DNA of 31,599 nt from JBBRBB01 sp038206235 (GCA_038206235.1 JBBRBB010000038.1:1-31599); one strand, 5' to 3'; counted from the first letter of the stretch, positions 23,887-31,553 are shown. Numbers and translations are program-made. The notes: generated by a model not told the origin, from the letters alone.

Positions 23887-24654
23887 ATGAATTTTATCGA
23901 TACGCATTGTCATTTATACCTCGAAGAGTTTAAAGTTGACATTGCTATGGCAATTAAAAGGGCACAGCAAACGGGTGTTAGAAAATTTTACCTGCCAGCC
24001 ATTGATAGTGCGGTAACGAATGAAATGCTTGAATTAGAAAGAATGTATGAAGGGTTATGTTTTACTATGATGGGTTTGCATCCATGCTCTGTAAAAGAAA
24101 ATTATGAACAGGAATTGAGTTTGGTTGAAAGCTGGTTGCAAAAAAGAAAGTTTGCAGCAATAGGAGAAATTGGTTTAGACTTTTACTGGGATAAAATATT
24201 TATTGCTCAGCAATATGATGCATTCAAAACACAAATGCAATGGGCTTTACAATATAACCTGCCCATAGTAATACATACACGTGATGCCATGCAACAAACC
24301 ATTGATGCTGTGAAACCTTTTGCACAAAAAGGAGTGAGAGGAATTTTTCATTGCTTTGGAGACAGCTATGAAAGCGCCACGCAAATTATTGATATGGGGT
24401 TTTATCTTGGCATCGGCGGTGTATTAACCTATAAAAAATCAGGATTGGATGAGGTAATAAAGAAAATAGATTTAAACCATTTAGTGCTGGAAACCGATGC
24501 ACCTTATTTAACGCCGGTACCTTTTCGCGGAAAAAGAAATGAAAGCAGCTACATTAAATATGTTGCCGAAAAATTAGCTGAAGTAAAAAGTTTTTCTTTA
24601 GAAGAAGTAGCTGAAATAACTACGGCGAATGCTGAAAAAATTTTCGGAAGCTGA
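23887..24654 (+). CDS. TatD-family metal-dependent hydrolase (DNase)
   Basis: 255 residues from the ATG at 23887; an upstream TTG at 23869 also opens the frame. Family motifs are complete: 'FIDTHCHLY' (HxH), 'GLHPC', 'IGEIGLDFYW' (metal Glu), 'VIHTRDA', 'FHCFGDS' and 'LETDAPYLTPVPFRGKRNE'. TatD enzymes are TIM-barrel hydrolases with 3'-5' exonuclease activity on DNA and a proposed role in nucleic-acid repair or turnover. It is followed by a decayed region. Confidence 0.93.
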   Translation: MNFIDTHCHLYLEEFKVDIAMAIKRAQQTGVRKFYLPAIDSAVTNEMLELERMYEGLCFTMMGLHPCSVKENYEQELSLVESWLQKRKFAAIGEIGLDFYWDKIFIAQQYDAFKTQMQWALQYNLPIVIHTRDAMQQTIDAVKPFAQKGVRGIFHCFGDSYESATQIIDMGFYLGIGGVLTYKKSGLDEVIKKIDLNHLVLETDAPYLTPVPFRGKRNESSYIKYVAEKLAEVKSFSLEEVAEITTANAEKIFGS

Positions 24655-24701
24655 AGGGTATCGGCAACCCTTTGGAAACACTGCTTACTCAAGATGACAG
24701 A

Positions 24702-25098
24702 ATGAATAATCCTACTTTGATAAAACCCCGAATCCAATCCATTGACCTGCTTCGAGGTATCGTAATGGTTATGATGGTGCTTGACCACAGCCGTGACTTT
24801 TTTCATTACAAGGGCTTCAGTGAAGATGCAACAGACCTCGCAAGCAGTACACCTTTCCTTTTCTTTACAAGATGGATTACTCATTTTTGTGCTCCTGTTT
24901 TTATTTTTCTTTCAGGCACGTCTGTTTTTCTGATGAGAATCACTAACAACGATATCAGATTTTCCTACAGGATATGGTTTTAGTTTAATGATTGTTTATT
25001 TTGTTTGGCTTGCTACCGTGTTTATTCTTTCTCCGATTTGCAAATGGTATAACAATTTTAAAAGCACACACCAGCATTGGTGGTTAAGTTACATTTAA
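24702..25098 (+). pseudogene. DUF1624 (heparan-alpha-glucosaminide N-acetyltransferase-like) gene with internal deletion
   Basis: From the ATG at 24702 the sequence reads 'IQSIDLLRGIVMVMMVLDHSRDFFH' and 'FFTRWITHFCAPVFIFLSG', the N-terminal two helices of a DUF1624/acyltransferase-type membrane protein. The frame breaks near 24970. A second frame from about 24973 gives 'YGFSLMIVYFVWLATVFIL' and then 'SPICKWYNNFKSTHQHWWLSYI' (split here for length), the characteristic end of the same family, with TAA at 25096-25098. About 250 middle residues are missing, so this is a deletion pseudogene. A diverged attC-like element follows it. Confidence 0.8.
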
Positions 25099-25175
25099 AA
25101 TATAATAGGATAAATAAATGACACTGCTTCGAACAAATGTCAGGGTAGCCGATACAAAAGCATTGCCAAAAGCGA

Positions 25176-25320
25176 GGCAGACGGAATAACAATGTGCTGC
25201 ATATCGCTATCAGCTTCAGTTTCGGGGCGACCGGCTTCGCTCGGTCATTATGGGTTATTCACTTCAGTAATTCTATTTATCTTCGGGTCGCCGCTGGACG
25301 TTATAAAATATCCCGCCTTC
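25176..25320 (+). other. Third, degenerate copy of the attC-like element (C)
   Basis: On the plus strand 25176-25193 (GGCAGACGGAATAACAAT) is identical to the minus-strand core of element B. Similarity continues through 'ATCGCTATCAGCTT' and 'TTCGGG' to about 25231, then through 'ACTTCAGT' (25260) and 'GCTGGACG' (25293-25300) with the same spacing. The recombination ends (RYYYAAC, GTTRRRY) are not recognisable. Its orientation relative to the preceding DUF1624 pseudogene is that of an attC relative to its cassette gene. Otherwise 25099-25362 holds no gene. Confidence 0.6.
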
Positions 25321-25362
25321 GGCAATACCTGAACGGTATCAGATACTTTTGCAGACTATATC

Positions 25363-25410
25363 GAGAGTTGTCCGAGTGGTTTAATCCCGACAAGGTCGGG
25401 AGAAAGTGTA
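25363..25410 (+). pseudogene. 5' fragment of tRNA-Ser with palindromic insert
   Basis: 25363-25384 repeats the first part of the intact tRNA-Ser (GAGAGTTGTCCGAGTGG, then TTTAA). Where the anticodon arm should begin there is a palindrome TCCCGAC-AAG-GTCGGGA (25385-25401), followed by GAAAGTGTATAA, a remnant of the anticodon 3' side. It cannot fold as a tRNA. Confidence 0.75.
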
Positions 25411-25423
25411 TAATTTTTAAAAT

Positions 25424-25511
25424 GGAGAGTTGTCCGAGTGGTTTAAGGAGCACGCCTGGAAAGTGTGTATACTCCTAAAGGGTATCGAGGGTTCGAATCC
25501 CTCACTCTCCG
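25424..25511 (+). tRNA. tRNA-Ser (anticodon GGA)
   Basis: Full class II cloverleaf. The acceptor stem is GGAGAGT/ACTCTCC with discriminator G25511. The D-arm is TCC/GGA. The anticodon stem CACGC/GTGTG encloses the loop CTGGAAA with anticodon GGA, reading UCC and UCU. A long variable arm and T-arm GAGGG-TTCGAAT-CCCTC complete it. CCA is not encoded. It is flanked by two defective copies. Confidence 0.96.
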
Positions 25512-25524
25512 CATGAAGCAATAA

Positions 25525-25806
25525 AAATTTTTCGTATATATTTTACAAAGCTTGAAAGATTTTTCTTTTTATACAGGGCAATGTGATGATCTGGATTGCC
25601 GCATGTCTAAACATTCAGATGGCTTTAGTAAATATACGGCATCAAAAAGGCTATGGCGGTTGAAATATTTTGAAACCTATTTGGGCAGAACAGCCGCTCT
25701 TAAAAGAGAAAAAGAAATTAAGAATAAAAAAAGTAAAAAATACATAGAAGATTTGATTAGAACATGGCTTACGAGTGGTTTAATCCCGACAAAGTCGGGA
25801 GACTAA
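25525..25806 (+). pseudogene. GIY-YIG nuclease domain gene lacking a start codon
   Basis: From 25525 the open frame reads 'FFVYILQSLKDFSFYTGQCDDL' in parts (VYI and YTG are the GIY and YIG strands), then 'RMSKHSDGFSKYTAS' and 'LKREKEIKNKKSKKYIEDLI', which is a complete small URI/YhbQ-type GIY-YIG domain. A TAA lies in frame at 25522-25524 and no ATG or GTG precedes the first strand except GTA/ATT codons. The first possible start, TTG at 25552, would delete the GIY strand. The 5' end seems to have been lost where it abuts the tRNA. The C-terminus runs into a tRNA-derived fragment (stop at 25804-25806). Confidence 0.7.
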
Positions 25807-25874
25807 TGTCGGGAGAAAGTGTGTATACGAGAAATCCTGTCATCCCGAATATAGGTTCGAGTCCCTTCCTCCGC
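25772..25874 (+). pseudogene. Degenerate tRNA-Ser copy with palindromic inserts
   Basis: CGAGTGGTTTAA (25772-25783) matches the D-arm of the intact tRNA-Ser. It is followed by the palindrome TCCCGAC-AAA-GTCGGGA (25784-25800), a partial second copy (TAATGTCGGGA), GAAAGTGTGTATAC and a T-arm-like GGTTCGAGTCCC with CCTCCGCA at the end. No acceptor 5' strand is present. A defective relative of the fragment at 25363. Confidence 0.65.
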
Positions 25875-25970
25875 ATATATTACTTTTAATTACTGCCCTG
25901 TTTGGTTTTTGTGAATTGGAAAAATTGTTTCTGAAATGTATTGATTTATTTAACCTCCAAATTTTAAAAC

Positions 25971-26285
25971 ATGAGTGCAGACCAATATCATGAGCCACCA
26001 GAGGAACTTTCCCAGCAAACAAGAACTTTTGCCCGTATGATTCAGTCATTAATAAAAGAAGCCGAAGCTATTAGCTGGTACGAGCAAAGAATATCCATTG
26101 AAAAAGATAAAGATGCAAAGGCAATTATGGAAGATGCACAAAAAGAAGAGTTCATTCATTTTTCCATGGACCTTGAATTTTTATTACGCAAAAAAGATAA
26201 ATGGAGAACTGTAGCAAAAAATATTTTGTTTAAGCCAGGTGATATTGTTGAAAATGCAGAGAACGCAGAAGAAAAAGTAGAATAA
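25971..26285 (+). CDS. Encapsulin-associated ferritin-like protein (EncFtn family)
   Basis: A 104-residue two-helix ferritin-like protein. 'SADQYHEPPEELSQQTR', 'KEAEAISWYEQRI' and 'KEEFIHFSMDLEFLLR' align with Rhodospirillum rubrum EncFtn. Its ferroxidase-centre residues Glu32, Glu62 and His65 correspond to Glu30, Glu60 and His63 here, and the Trp-Tyr pair is kept. EncFtn oxidises Fe(II) and normally works inside an encapsulin shell. No shell-protein gene is visible in the window, and the C-terminus (NAENAEEKVE) has no obvious encapsulin-targeting peptide. Loading into a shell encoded elsewhere, or free-standing function, is open. The next gene, convergent, may also encode a four-helix bundle. 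Confidence 0.85.
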   Translation: MSADQYHEPPEELSQQTRTFARMIQSLIKEAEAISWYEQRISIEKDKDAKAIMEDAQKEEFIHFSMDLEFLLRKKDKWRTVAKNILFKPGDIVENAENAEEKVE

Positions 26286-26371
26286 ATTGGGTAACTAAAT
26301 TTGCAATTTAAAAAAATCACACTTCCTCCCAACTAACTTATAGTTGAATTTAAAATGAAATAAAGATATTC

Positions 26372-26803
26372 TTACATGGCCAGAAAATGCATTCTCATAA
26401 ATGCGCATCTGATTTCGTTAAGCTGATAAATCATCATTGATCTTACCGATTGGTACGGAAAATATTCATTCAGAATATCTGTGTATGCCTTTATAAATTT
26501 CTTTTCACTTTTATGGCAATAGATAAATATGGAATCTTTGGTATACAATTTAAGAAGCTTATCAGAAGACGCAGAAACTTCTTCTGGATGTTCTTTTATC
26601 GGGTCTTCAATACCCAGCATTTTTAATTGACCGCTTAATTCCTCTGCATATTGGTTGGTTTCAAGGGCTATTCCAATAACAGACGATTTTACATCTTGTT
26701 CCTTCAAATCAGATGCAGCTATTTCAAGTTCTTGTTTACTTTTTTTGAGAAGCTTTACCAATAAAGAAATTTTTTTGGCAATGGGGAGATATAAGCTTTC
26801 CAT
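26372..26803 (-). CDS. Possible DUF2383 (PA2169-like) four-helix protein
   Basis: 143 residues, all helical. 'KQELEIAASDLKEQDVKSSV' followed by 'ALETNQYAEELSGQLKMLG' resembles the first half of DUF2383/PA2169 proteins ('GYxxAAxxVxDxxLKxLF ... RxxFxxELxxxxxxLGG'), a ferritin-like four-helix bundle of unknown function linked to stress. The acidic metal ligands of ferritins are not clearly present. It converges on the EncFtn gene with an 86-bp gap that contains a short CAACTA/TAGTTG inverted repeat. The assignment is by eye. Confidence 0.6.
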   Translation of the reverse strand: MESLYLPIAKKISLLVKLLKKSKQELEIAASDLKEQDVKSSVIGIALETNQYAEELSGQLKMLGIEDPIKEHPEEVSASSDKLLKLYTKDSIFIYCHKSEKKFIKAYTDILNEYFPYQSVRSMMIYQLNEIRCAFMRMHFLAM

Positions 26804-26953
26804 AACTGGAATTTTTTTTTAAGCTTCAATAGTTATACCACAAAGAAAACCATCTCTGTTAAAAATTTTTAATGAATAAGGCTGCACACATAATTCACGT
26901 ATCAGTAACTCTTTTATTACTTTTATAAATTAAGCATTCATCTTTTAATAAGT

Positions 26954-27784
26954 ATGATTACTGAAGCATTTGATTATCTAAGTGAATTACAAACGGCAAC
27001 AGCCTGGCTGCAAAATCAAAAGGTGCAGCCCGAAATAGGCGTGGTATTGGGTACAGGTCTCAATAAATTATTAAGATATACAGATAACATACAATCTTTC
27101 TTCTATTCTCAAATACCCCATTTTCCGGTATCAACTGTTGAGTTTCATAAAGGCAATCTTGTTTGCGGAACTATTGGCGCCAAAAAAGTTTTATGTATGC
27201 AGGGACGTTTTCATTTTTATGAAGGATATACTATGCAGCAGATTGTTTTTCCAATTCGGGTAATGAAAATGCTTGGCATTAAATTTTTGTTTCTTACAAA
27301 TGCTGCGGGCGGTATTAATTTAAAGTTTAAAAAAGGAGACCTCGTTCTTATTAGTGATCACATCAATTTGCAAAGTGCTAATCCGCTTAGAGGAATTAAT
27401 TTTGATGCGTTGGGTTCCCGTTTTCCTGATATGAGCAATCCATATAATTCCCTGCTTTCAAATAAACTATCAGAGTGCGCTAACAAATTAAACATACAAT
27501 TGAAAGCCGGTGTATATGCGGCGGTAAATGGACCTAATCTTGAAACAAAAGCAGAATACCGCTATTTGAAAATTATTGGTGCCGATATGGTAGGTATGTC
27601 AACAGTGCCTGAAGTAATTGCAGCAAATCAGGCACAATTGCCCTGTGCTGCAATCTCTATTATAACAGATGAATGCAACCCGGATAACCTCCAGCCTGTA
27701 AACATTCAGGAAATAATTAAAGTGGCCGAAAATGCTGATGAAAAATTAGCATTGCTATTGAAGCAAACAATAGAATCACTTTAA
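26954..27784 (+). CDS. Purine nucleoside phosphorylase (trimeric type)
   Basis: A 276-residue cytosolic enzyme that splits inosine, guanosine or deoxy forms with phosphate. Motifs of the trimeric PNP/MTAP family: 'GVVLGTGLNKL' (phosphate loop), 'MQGRFHFYEGY', 'LTNAAGGIN', 'AAVNGPNLETKAEYR', 'GADMVGMSTVPEVI' and 'ITDECNPD' at the base-binding position (Asn or Asp in other members). Length and start are normal. Confidence 0.93.
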   Translation: MITEAFDYLSELQTATAWLQNQKVQPEIGVVLGTGLNKLLRYTDNIQSFFYSQIPHFPVSTVEFHKGNLVCGTIGAKKVLCMQGRFHFYEGYTMQQIVFPIRVMKMLGIKFLFLTNAAGGINLKFKKGDLVLISDHINLQSANPLRGINFDALGSRFPDMSNPYNSLLSNKLSECANKLNIQLKAGVYAAVNGPNLETKAEYRYLKIIGADMVGMSTVPEVIAANQAQLPCAAISIITDECNPDNLQPVNIQEIIKVAENADEKLALLLKQTIESL

Positions 27785-27943
27785 ATCATATCAACAAAAA
27801 AGAGACAAACTGAAAATTGTTTGTATATAGTTTGCCGTTTTCAAAAAGAGGTTTTATACAAACATGGGTTCATAAAAAAAATACCAGTTGCTACAACCAT
27901 CATTGCTCTCTATTTTTTTGCAAATAAATAATGATTTGCAATT

Positions 27944-27969
27944 ATTGATTTCCCAGGGGAGAAATCAAT
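27944..27969. repeat. Hairpin in the PNP-glycosyltransferase gap
   Basis: ATTGATTTC (27944-27952) pairs perfectly with GAAATCAAT (27961-27969), with two further C-G pairs inside. No T-run follows, so it is not a standard terminator. The rest of the 240-bp gap shows no gene. Confidence 0.5.
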
Positions 27970-28024
27970 GCGTGTTGTGCATTAGAAGAAATGAAAGAAT
28001 TACTCGATAAAAAAATTTTGTTAT

Positions 28025-28720
28025 ATGATAAGCGTTATCATACCCACGTACAACGAAACTGAAAACATTGCAAATACAATTACTTATATATCAAATGCAA
28101 CGGATGCGCCACAACTGCATGAAATTATTGTTGCTGATGGCGGCAGCACAGACGATACAATCAAAAAAGCAGAACACAGCGGAGCAAAAATAATTATCAG
28201 TAAAAAGGGAAGATCTGTACAAATGAATGCCGGGGCGGCGGCATCTTCATCTCCCATTTTATATTTTCTTCATGCAGATGCATTACCACCTGTGGGATTT
28301 TCAAAAGATATTTTCAATGAAATTGACAAAGAGAACACAAGCGGCTGCTATCGTCTTTCATTTAATTACCAACACTGGTTTTTAAAAGCTAACTGCTGGT
28401 TCACCCGCTTCAACGTAAATATCGTTCGCTTTGGCGACCAAAGCTTGTTTGTAACAAAAGAAGTGTTTGCAAAAAGCGGAGGCTTTAATGAAAAATTAGT
28501 AATGATGGAAGACCAGGAAATTATTCATCGTTTAAAAAAATATGGAAAGTTTGTAGTGATGAATGGCGCTGTTACAACCTCGGCAAGAAAATATCTGGAT
28601 AATGGCATTTACCGGATGCAGCTAATTTTTTTTCGTATCTGGTTTTTATATTACCTCGGCTATTCACAGGAACGATTATTGAAGCTGCATCGCAAACTCA
28701 TTCGCAAGCACAAACTTTAA
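28025..28720 (+). CDS. Family 2 glycosyltransferase, TIGR04283 (arsenosugar-biosynthesis-associated) type
   Basis: 231 residues. The GT-A fold N-terminus 'ISVIIPTYNETENI' is followed by 'IIVADGGSTDDTIK', 'KKGRSVQMNAGA', 'YFLHADALPP' and 'GDQSLFVTKEVF ... MEDQEIIHRLKKYG', and a C-terminal hydrophobic tail. The combination 'DGGSxDxT ... GRxxQMNxGA' is the mark of TIGR04283, named for clustering with the arsenosugar radical-SAM enzyme ArsS. No arsenic gene is visible here, so the substrate is unknown. Confidence 0.85.
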   Translation: MISVIIPTYNETENIANTITYISNATDAPQLHEIIVADGGSTDDTIKKAEHSGAKIIISKKGRSVQMNAGAAASSSPILYFLHADALPPVGFSKDIFNEIDKENTSGCYRLSFNYQHWFLKANCWFTRFNVNIVRFGDQSLFVTKEVFAKSGGFNEKLVMMEDQEIIHRLKKYGKFVVMNGAVTTSARKYLDNGIYRMQLIFFRIWFLYYLGYSQERLLKLHRKLIRKHKL

Positions 28721-28838
28721 TATGAAATAACCATTCAGGGTTAATGCTAAACATATTGCCGATGAATATTGCAAAAGTTCATTATTGCATAAAAGTTTGG
28801 TTATTCCATGTAGCAAAAGAAAAACAAAAAATATACAC

Positions 28839-29906
28839 ATGAAACCCAATGATGATAATGCAAAGCTGCCAACTGCGCAAAGACCATTCAGAGTGCTTCT
28901 TATTTCAGGCTCCTGCAGGCGGCAGTATAATTGCCCGGGTGTAGATTCCAAATCCAGAACATTAATGCTGCGCATGGCAGAAAAACTTCCGCAGGCTTGG
29001 GAAATTGATTATGAAGATTTGGGTAATGTGTATGGCAGGGAAAAAATTCAAAGCTGCAATGCCTGTGTCTCTACCTCAATGGTATCATGCGTGTGGCCAT
29101 GCAATTGCTATAGCAGAAACAATAAAAAAGAGCCTAACCTTATGTGGAATCTCGATATGTATGCAAGGTTTGATATGGCTGATGCATGGGCAATTATTGG
29201 TCCTGTGAATTGGTATGCACCTTCCGGCAATTTGAAACTGATGTTTGACAGATTAGTATGTATGAATGGCGGAAACCGTGATGAAAACACCATTGACCAT
29301 AAAAATCCTGAAAAAGCAATGGCATTGGAGCATAGCAAAAAGTGGAAAAAGCTAAGCCTGAATCATCTTGAAGGAAGAACTGCCGCATTCTTTTGCTACG
29401 GAGATAATGGAGGAGATGAGCTTGATGAAACCGGCAGACCTGAAATTTTAATGCATAAAGAATATTTTAATCCCGATGATGAACCTTTTGAAAACGACCA
29501 TGATGCTTACCGTCCTTTGGTGTGGCAATGCCGGTACGGCGGCGTTGAAGTGCCCGATAATTTATGGCGCTATGAAGTAATTGGCGAAGGAAAAAAATAC
29601 AGCGATATGCAGGCAGAGCACATGATTGAGGAAGAAAAATTTATGCAGGCTTTTGATAACTGGACAATAGCCTTTACAGAATTTGTAAGAAGAAAAGGAA
29701 AAGTAAAACCAAATAAATACAGGGCGTATGGCTATGAGCCACCACCGCATTTTGCCGCTAACATTAAAGACGGAATCCGATATTTTAAAATGATGATTTG
29801 CCATCCGCCCAAAAATTCTTCACCCGAAAAGCAGCAAAAATTAAAGCTGAATAAGGATGCTACTTTACAAACAAAAAAGGGAGAGGGTAAAAAGTTAAGA
29901 AGCTAA
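28839..29906 (+). CDS. Flavodoxin-fold NAD(P)H-dependent FMN reductase with cysteine cluster
   Basis: 355 residues from the ATG at 28839; the frame is open from 28785 but the ATG precedes the first beta-strand correctly. 'FRVLLISGSCRR' is the phosphate-binding loop of the NADPH-dependent FMN reductase family. 'IIGPVNWYAPSGNLKLMFDRL' is its second signature. Between them, 'QSCNACVSTSMVSCVWPCNCY' carries six cysteines, a cluster that I recall in a sub-branch of these proteins and that could hold a metal or Fe-S centre. A long acidic, Tyr/Trp-rich extension follows. It overlaps functionally with the next gene, whose ATG is 1 bp after this stop, so the two form an operon. Confidence 0.8.
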   Translation: MKPNDDNAKLPTAQRPFRVLLISGSCRRQYNCPGVDSKSRTLMLRMAEKLPQAWEIDYEDLGNVYGREKIQSCNACVSTSMVSCVWPCNCYSRNNKKEPNLMWNLDMYARFDMADAWAIIGPVNWYAPSGNLKLMFDRLVCMNGGNRDENTIDHKNPEKAMALEHSKKWKKLSLNHLEGRTAAFFCYGDNGGDELDETGRPEILMHKEYFNPDDEPFENDHDAYRPLVWQCRYGGVEVPDNLWRYEVIGEGKKYSDMQAEHMIEEEKFMQAFDNWTIAFTEFVRRKGKVKPNKYRAYGYEPPPHFAANIKDGIRYFKMMICHPPKNSSPEKQQKLKLNKDATLQTKKGEGKKLRS

Positions 29907-29907
29907 T

Positions 29908-30759
29908 ATGACTAAAGAATTTTTTAATACCGTTGGCGTTTCTGTTTTGCTGTTCCTGTTTATTCTTTTATTTATTCTTGAAACAAAGTTTCAGTTGCGA
30001 AAAAGAGTGCAGCAAAGATTTAAAAGAGTAATTATCAATTTTGCTATTTCAATTCCGTCTTTTGTGTTGCTTCGGTTGTTGCTGCTTCCCATAATGGTTT
30101 GGCTAGCGACTGAAAACCAGTCAGTACAATTTGGATTGAATTATTTATATCAGTTTCCTTCTTATGCAGAAGCGATTATCGCATTTTTGCTGCTCGATTA
30201 TACAAATTATGTGTGGCATATTCTCAATCATAAAATTCCCTTTTTATGGCGTTTTCATTTGGTGCACCATACAGACCATGACCTTGATGTTAGCACTGCA
30301 TTCCGTTTTCATTTTGGTGAATTGATAGGCTCTGTCTTTTTCAGGGGAGCATGTGTATTTCTTATTGGCGCCAATGCTGCTACAGTGCTTATTTATGAAA
30401 TAATTTTCGAGGCTGCCACGCAGTTTCATCACAGTAACTGGAAATTACCTTTCAGGCTTGAACAGGTTCTCAATAAAATTATTGTTACGCCAAGAATGCA
30501 TGGCATTCATCATTCAGTGATACGCAATGAAACAGACAGAAATTTTTCAGTTATTTTTTCCTGGTGGGATAGAATACATCATACCGTCAAACTAAATATT
30601 CCGCAAAACCAAATAGTCATAGGAGTTCCTTCTTACAGCAATCCTGAAGAGTTCACTATTGGTTATCTTTTAAAACTACCTTTTACTAAAATAAGAAAGT
30701 GGAGTGATGCATTTTTAACAAGAGGAGATGAAGCAAATAAAGAACAGTTGAAACCATAA
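29908..30759 (+). CDS. Sterol desaturase / fatty acid hydroxylase superfamily membrane enzyme
   Basis: 283 residues with four or more transmembrane helices and the diiron histidine boxes: 'HILNH' (HxxxH), 'HLVHH' (HxxHH), 'FHHSN' and 'HGIHH'. Members hydroxylate or desaturate lipids, sterols or carotenoids using non-haem diiron. It starts 1 bp after the flavin reductase stop. The reductase could plausibly supply electrons (inference). The C-terminal tail is charged and cytosolic. Confidence 0.9.
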   Translation: MTKEFFNTVGVSVLLFLFILLFILETKFQLRKRVQQRFKRVIINFAISIPSFVLLRLLLLPIMVWLATENQSVQFGLNYLYQFPSYAEAIIAFLLLDYTNYVWHILNHKIPFLWRFHLVHHTDHDLDVSTAFRFHFGELIGSVFFRGACVFLIGANAATVLIYEIIFEAATQFHHSNWKLPFRLEQVLNKIIVTPRMHGIHHSVIRNETDRNFSVIFSWWDRIHHTVKLNIPQNQIVIGVPSYSNPEEFTIGYLLKLPFTKIRKWSDAFLTRGDEANKEQLKP

Positions 30760-30908
30760 ATGGGATTATTCTTCCACATCTCTATACGGCTAAATGCATT
30801 TCTTTCATCCCTGATTATTAATCATTAGTATTTGTAGCCATAAGTTCCTTTATATTATTTCGGGTATAAAATTTGAATCATAAATACATCAATCATAAAA
30901 AAATAAAT

Positions 30909-31280
30909 ATGGCAACATCAACACAAATGACCACTTTAAGCACCGTGCTTGAAAGGCTGCGTCAAAAAAAACAGGATAATGAATTTACAGTAACTCCCGA
31001 AGGATGTTTTACGGCAGGTAAAGGAAAAACATATAATCCCGAAGATTTGCTGATAATAAAAACCTTTCGTTTTGAAGGTGAATCAAGCCCGTCTGAATCT
31101 GCAATATTATATGTAATACAGGCAAAGGATGGTTTAATTGGCTATAGTATGGATGCGTATGGAGTTTATTCTAATCAGGATGAAAAATATGATGACCTCA
31201 TAAGGAAAATTCCCGTTGAAGACAGGGATGAGCAATTAATTTTTGGAGATTCTGCTGTACCTGAAAAAGTACCGGCTTAA
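30909..31280 (+). CDS. Hypothetical conserved-looking protein
   Basis: 123 residues from the ATG at 30909; an upstream start at 30873 would add 12 residues of Asn/Lys-rich text. The N-terminal helix 'STVLERLRQKKQDNEF' is followed by 'VTPEGCFTAGKGKTYNPEDL' and 'IKTFRFEGESSPSESAILY', consistent with a small alpha/beta protein. I have seen similar phosphoribosylpyrophosphate-neighbour hypotheticals in Bacteroidota but cannot name the family. No signal peptide or catalytic motif. Confidence 0.7.
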   Translation: MATSTQMTTLSTVLERLRQKKQDNEFTVTPEGCFTAGKGKTYNPEDLLIIKTFRFEGESSPSESAILYVIQAKDGLIGYSMDAYGVYSNQDEKYDDLIRKIPVEDRDEQLIFGDSAVPEKVPA

Positions 31281-31334
31281 AAAAGGATAACAATATTCAG
31301 GGAGAAACAAAGAGGCTTTCCAAAAATTGAGGAG

Positions 31335-31394
31335 TAATGGACATTTTTGATGCTATTTTTAAGACGATTGTTTCTAATGGACATTTTTGATGCT
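31335..31394. repeat. 20-bp direct repeat, 40-bp period
   Basis: TAATGGACATTTTTGATGCT occurs at 31335-31354 and 31375-31394, both followed by a T-rich stretch. Spacing start to start is 40 bp, roughly four helical turns, so two protein-binding sites on one face are conceivable. Confidence 0.85.
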
Positions 31395-31465
31395 GTTTAT
31401 TTTTCACTTTTATCTTTAATCAAAATACAATTTTCATCTTTGATCTATCAAGCTAAACGGAAGTA

Positions 31466-31553
31466 GGCTCTGCTGGAGAGCAACCTGCCAGGGATACACT
31501 TGATGACCGACGAAAACGTCAAACAAAGGAGCTATTTCAAAGTAGTTCCTTTG
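31466..31553 (+). ncRNA. Structured stretch, candidate leader or small RNA
   Basis: GCTCT/AGAGC (31467-31471 with 31477-31481) forms a hairpin whose loop CTGG (31473-31476) can pair with CCAG (31488-31491), giving an H-type pseudoknot. It is followed by GACG-AAAA-CGTC (31509-31520) and an 11-bp stem with one G-T pair, 31524-31534 with 31543-31553, then ATATTTT. I recognise no known riboswitch. 31281-31599 contains no gene that I can support. A gene beyond the window's edge may be its target. Confidence 0.35.

Noticed and set aside
25194..25478. 94-codon open frame overlapping the tRNA-Ser region
   Set aside because: It is made of the degenerate attC-like element and tRNA sequence.
28025..28720. 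Arsenosugar biosynthesis cluster
   Set aside because: Only the TIGR04283-type transferase is present; no ArsS, ArsM or arsenic regulator in view.
31466..31553. Glycine riboswitch (GGAGAG motif)
   Set aside because: Only a short match; the conserved downstream core of the glycine aptamer is absent.
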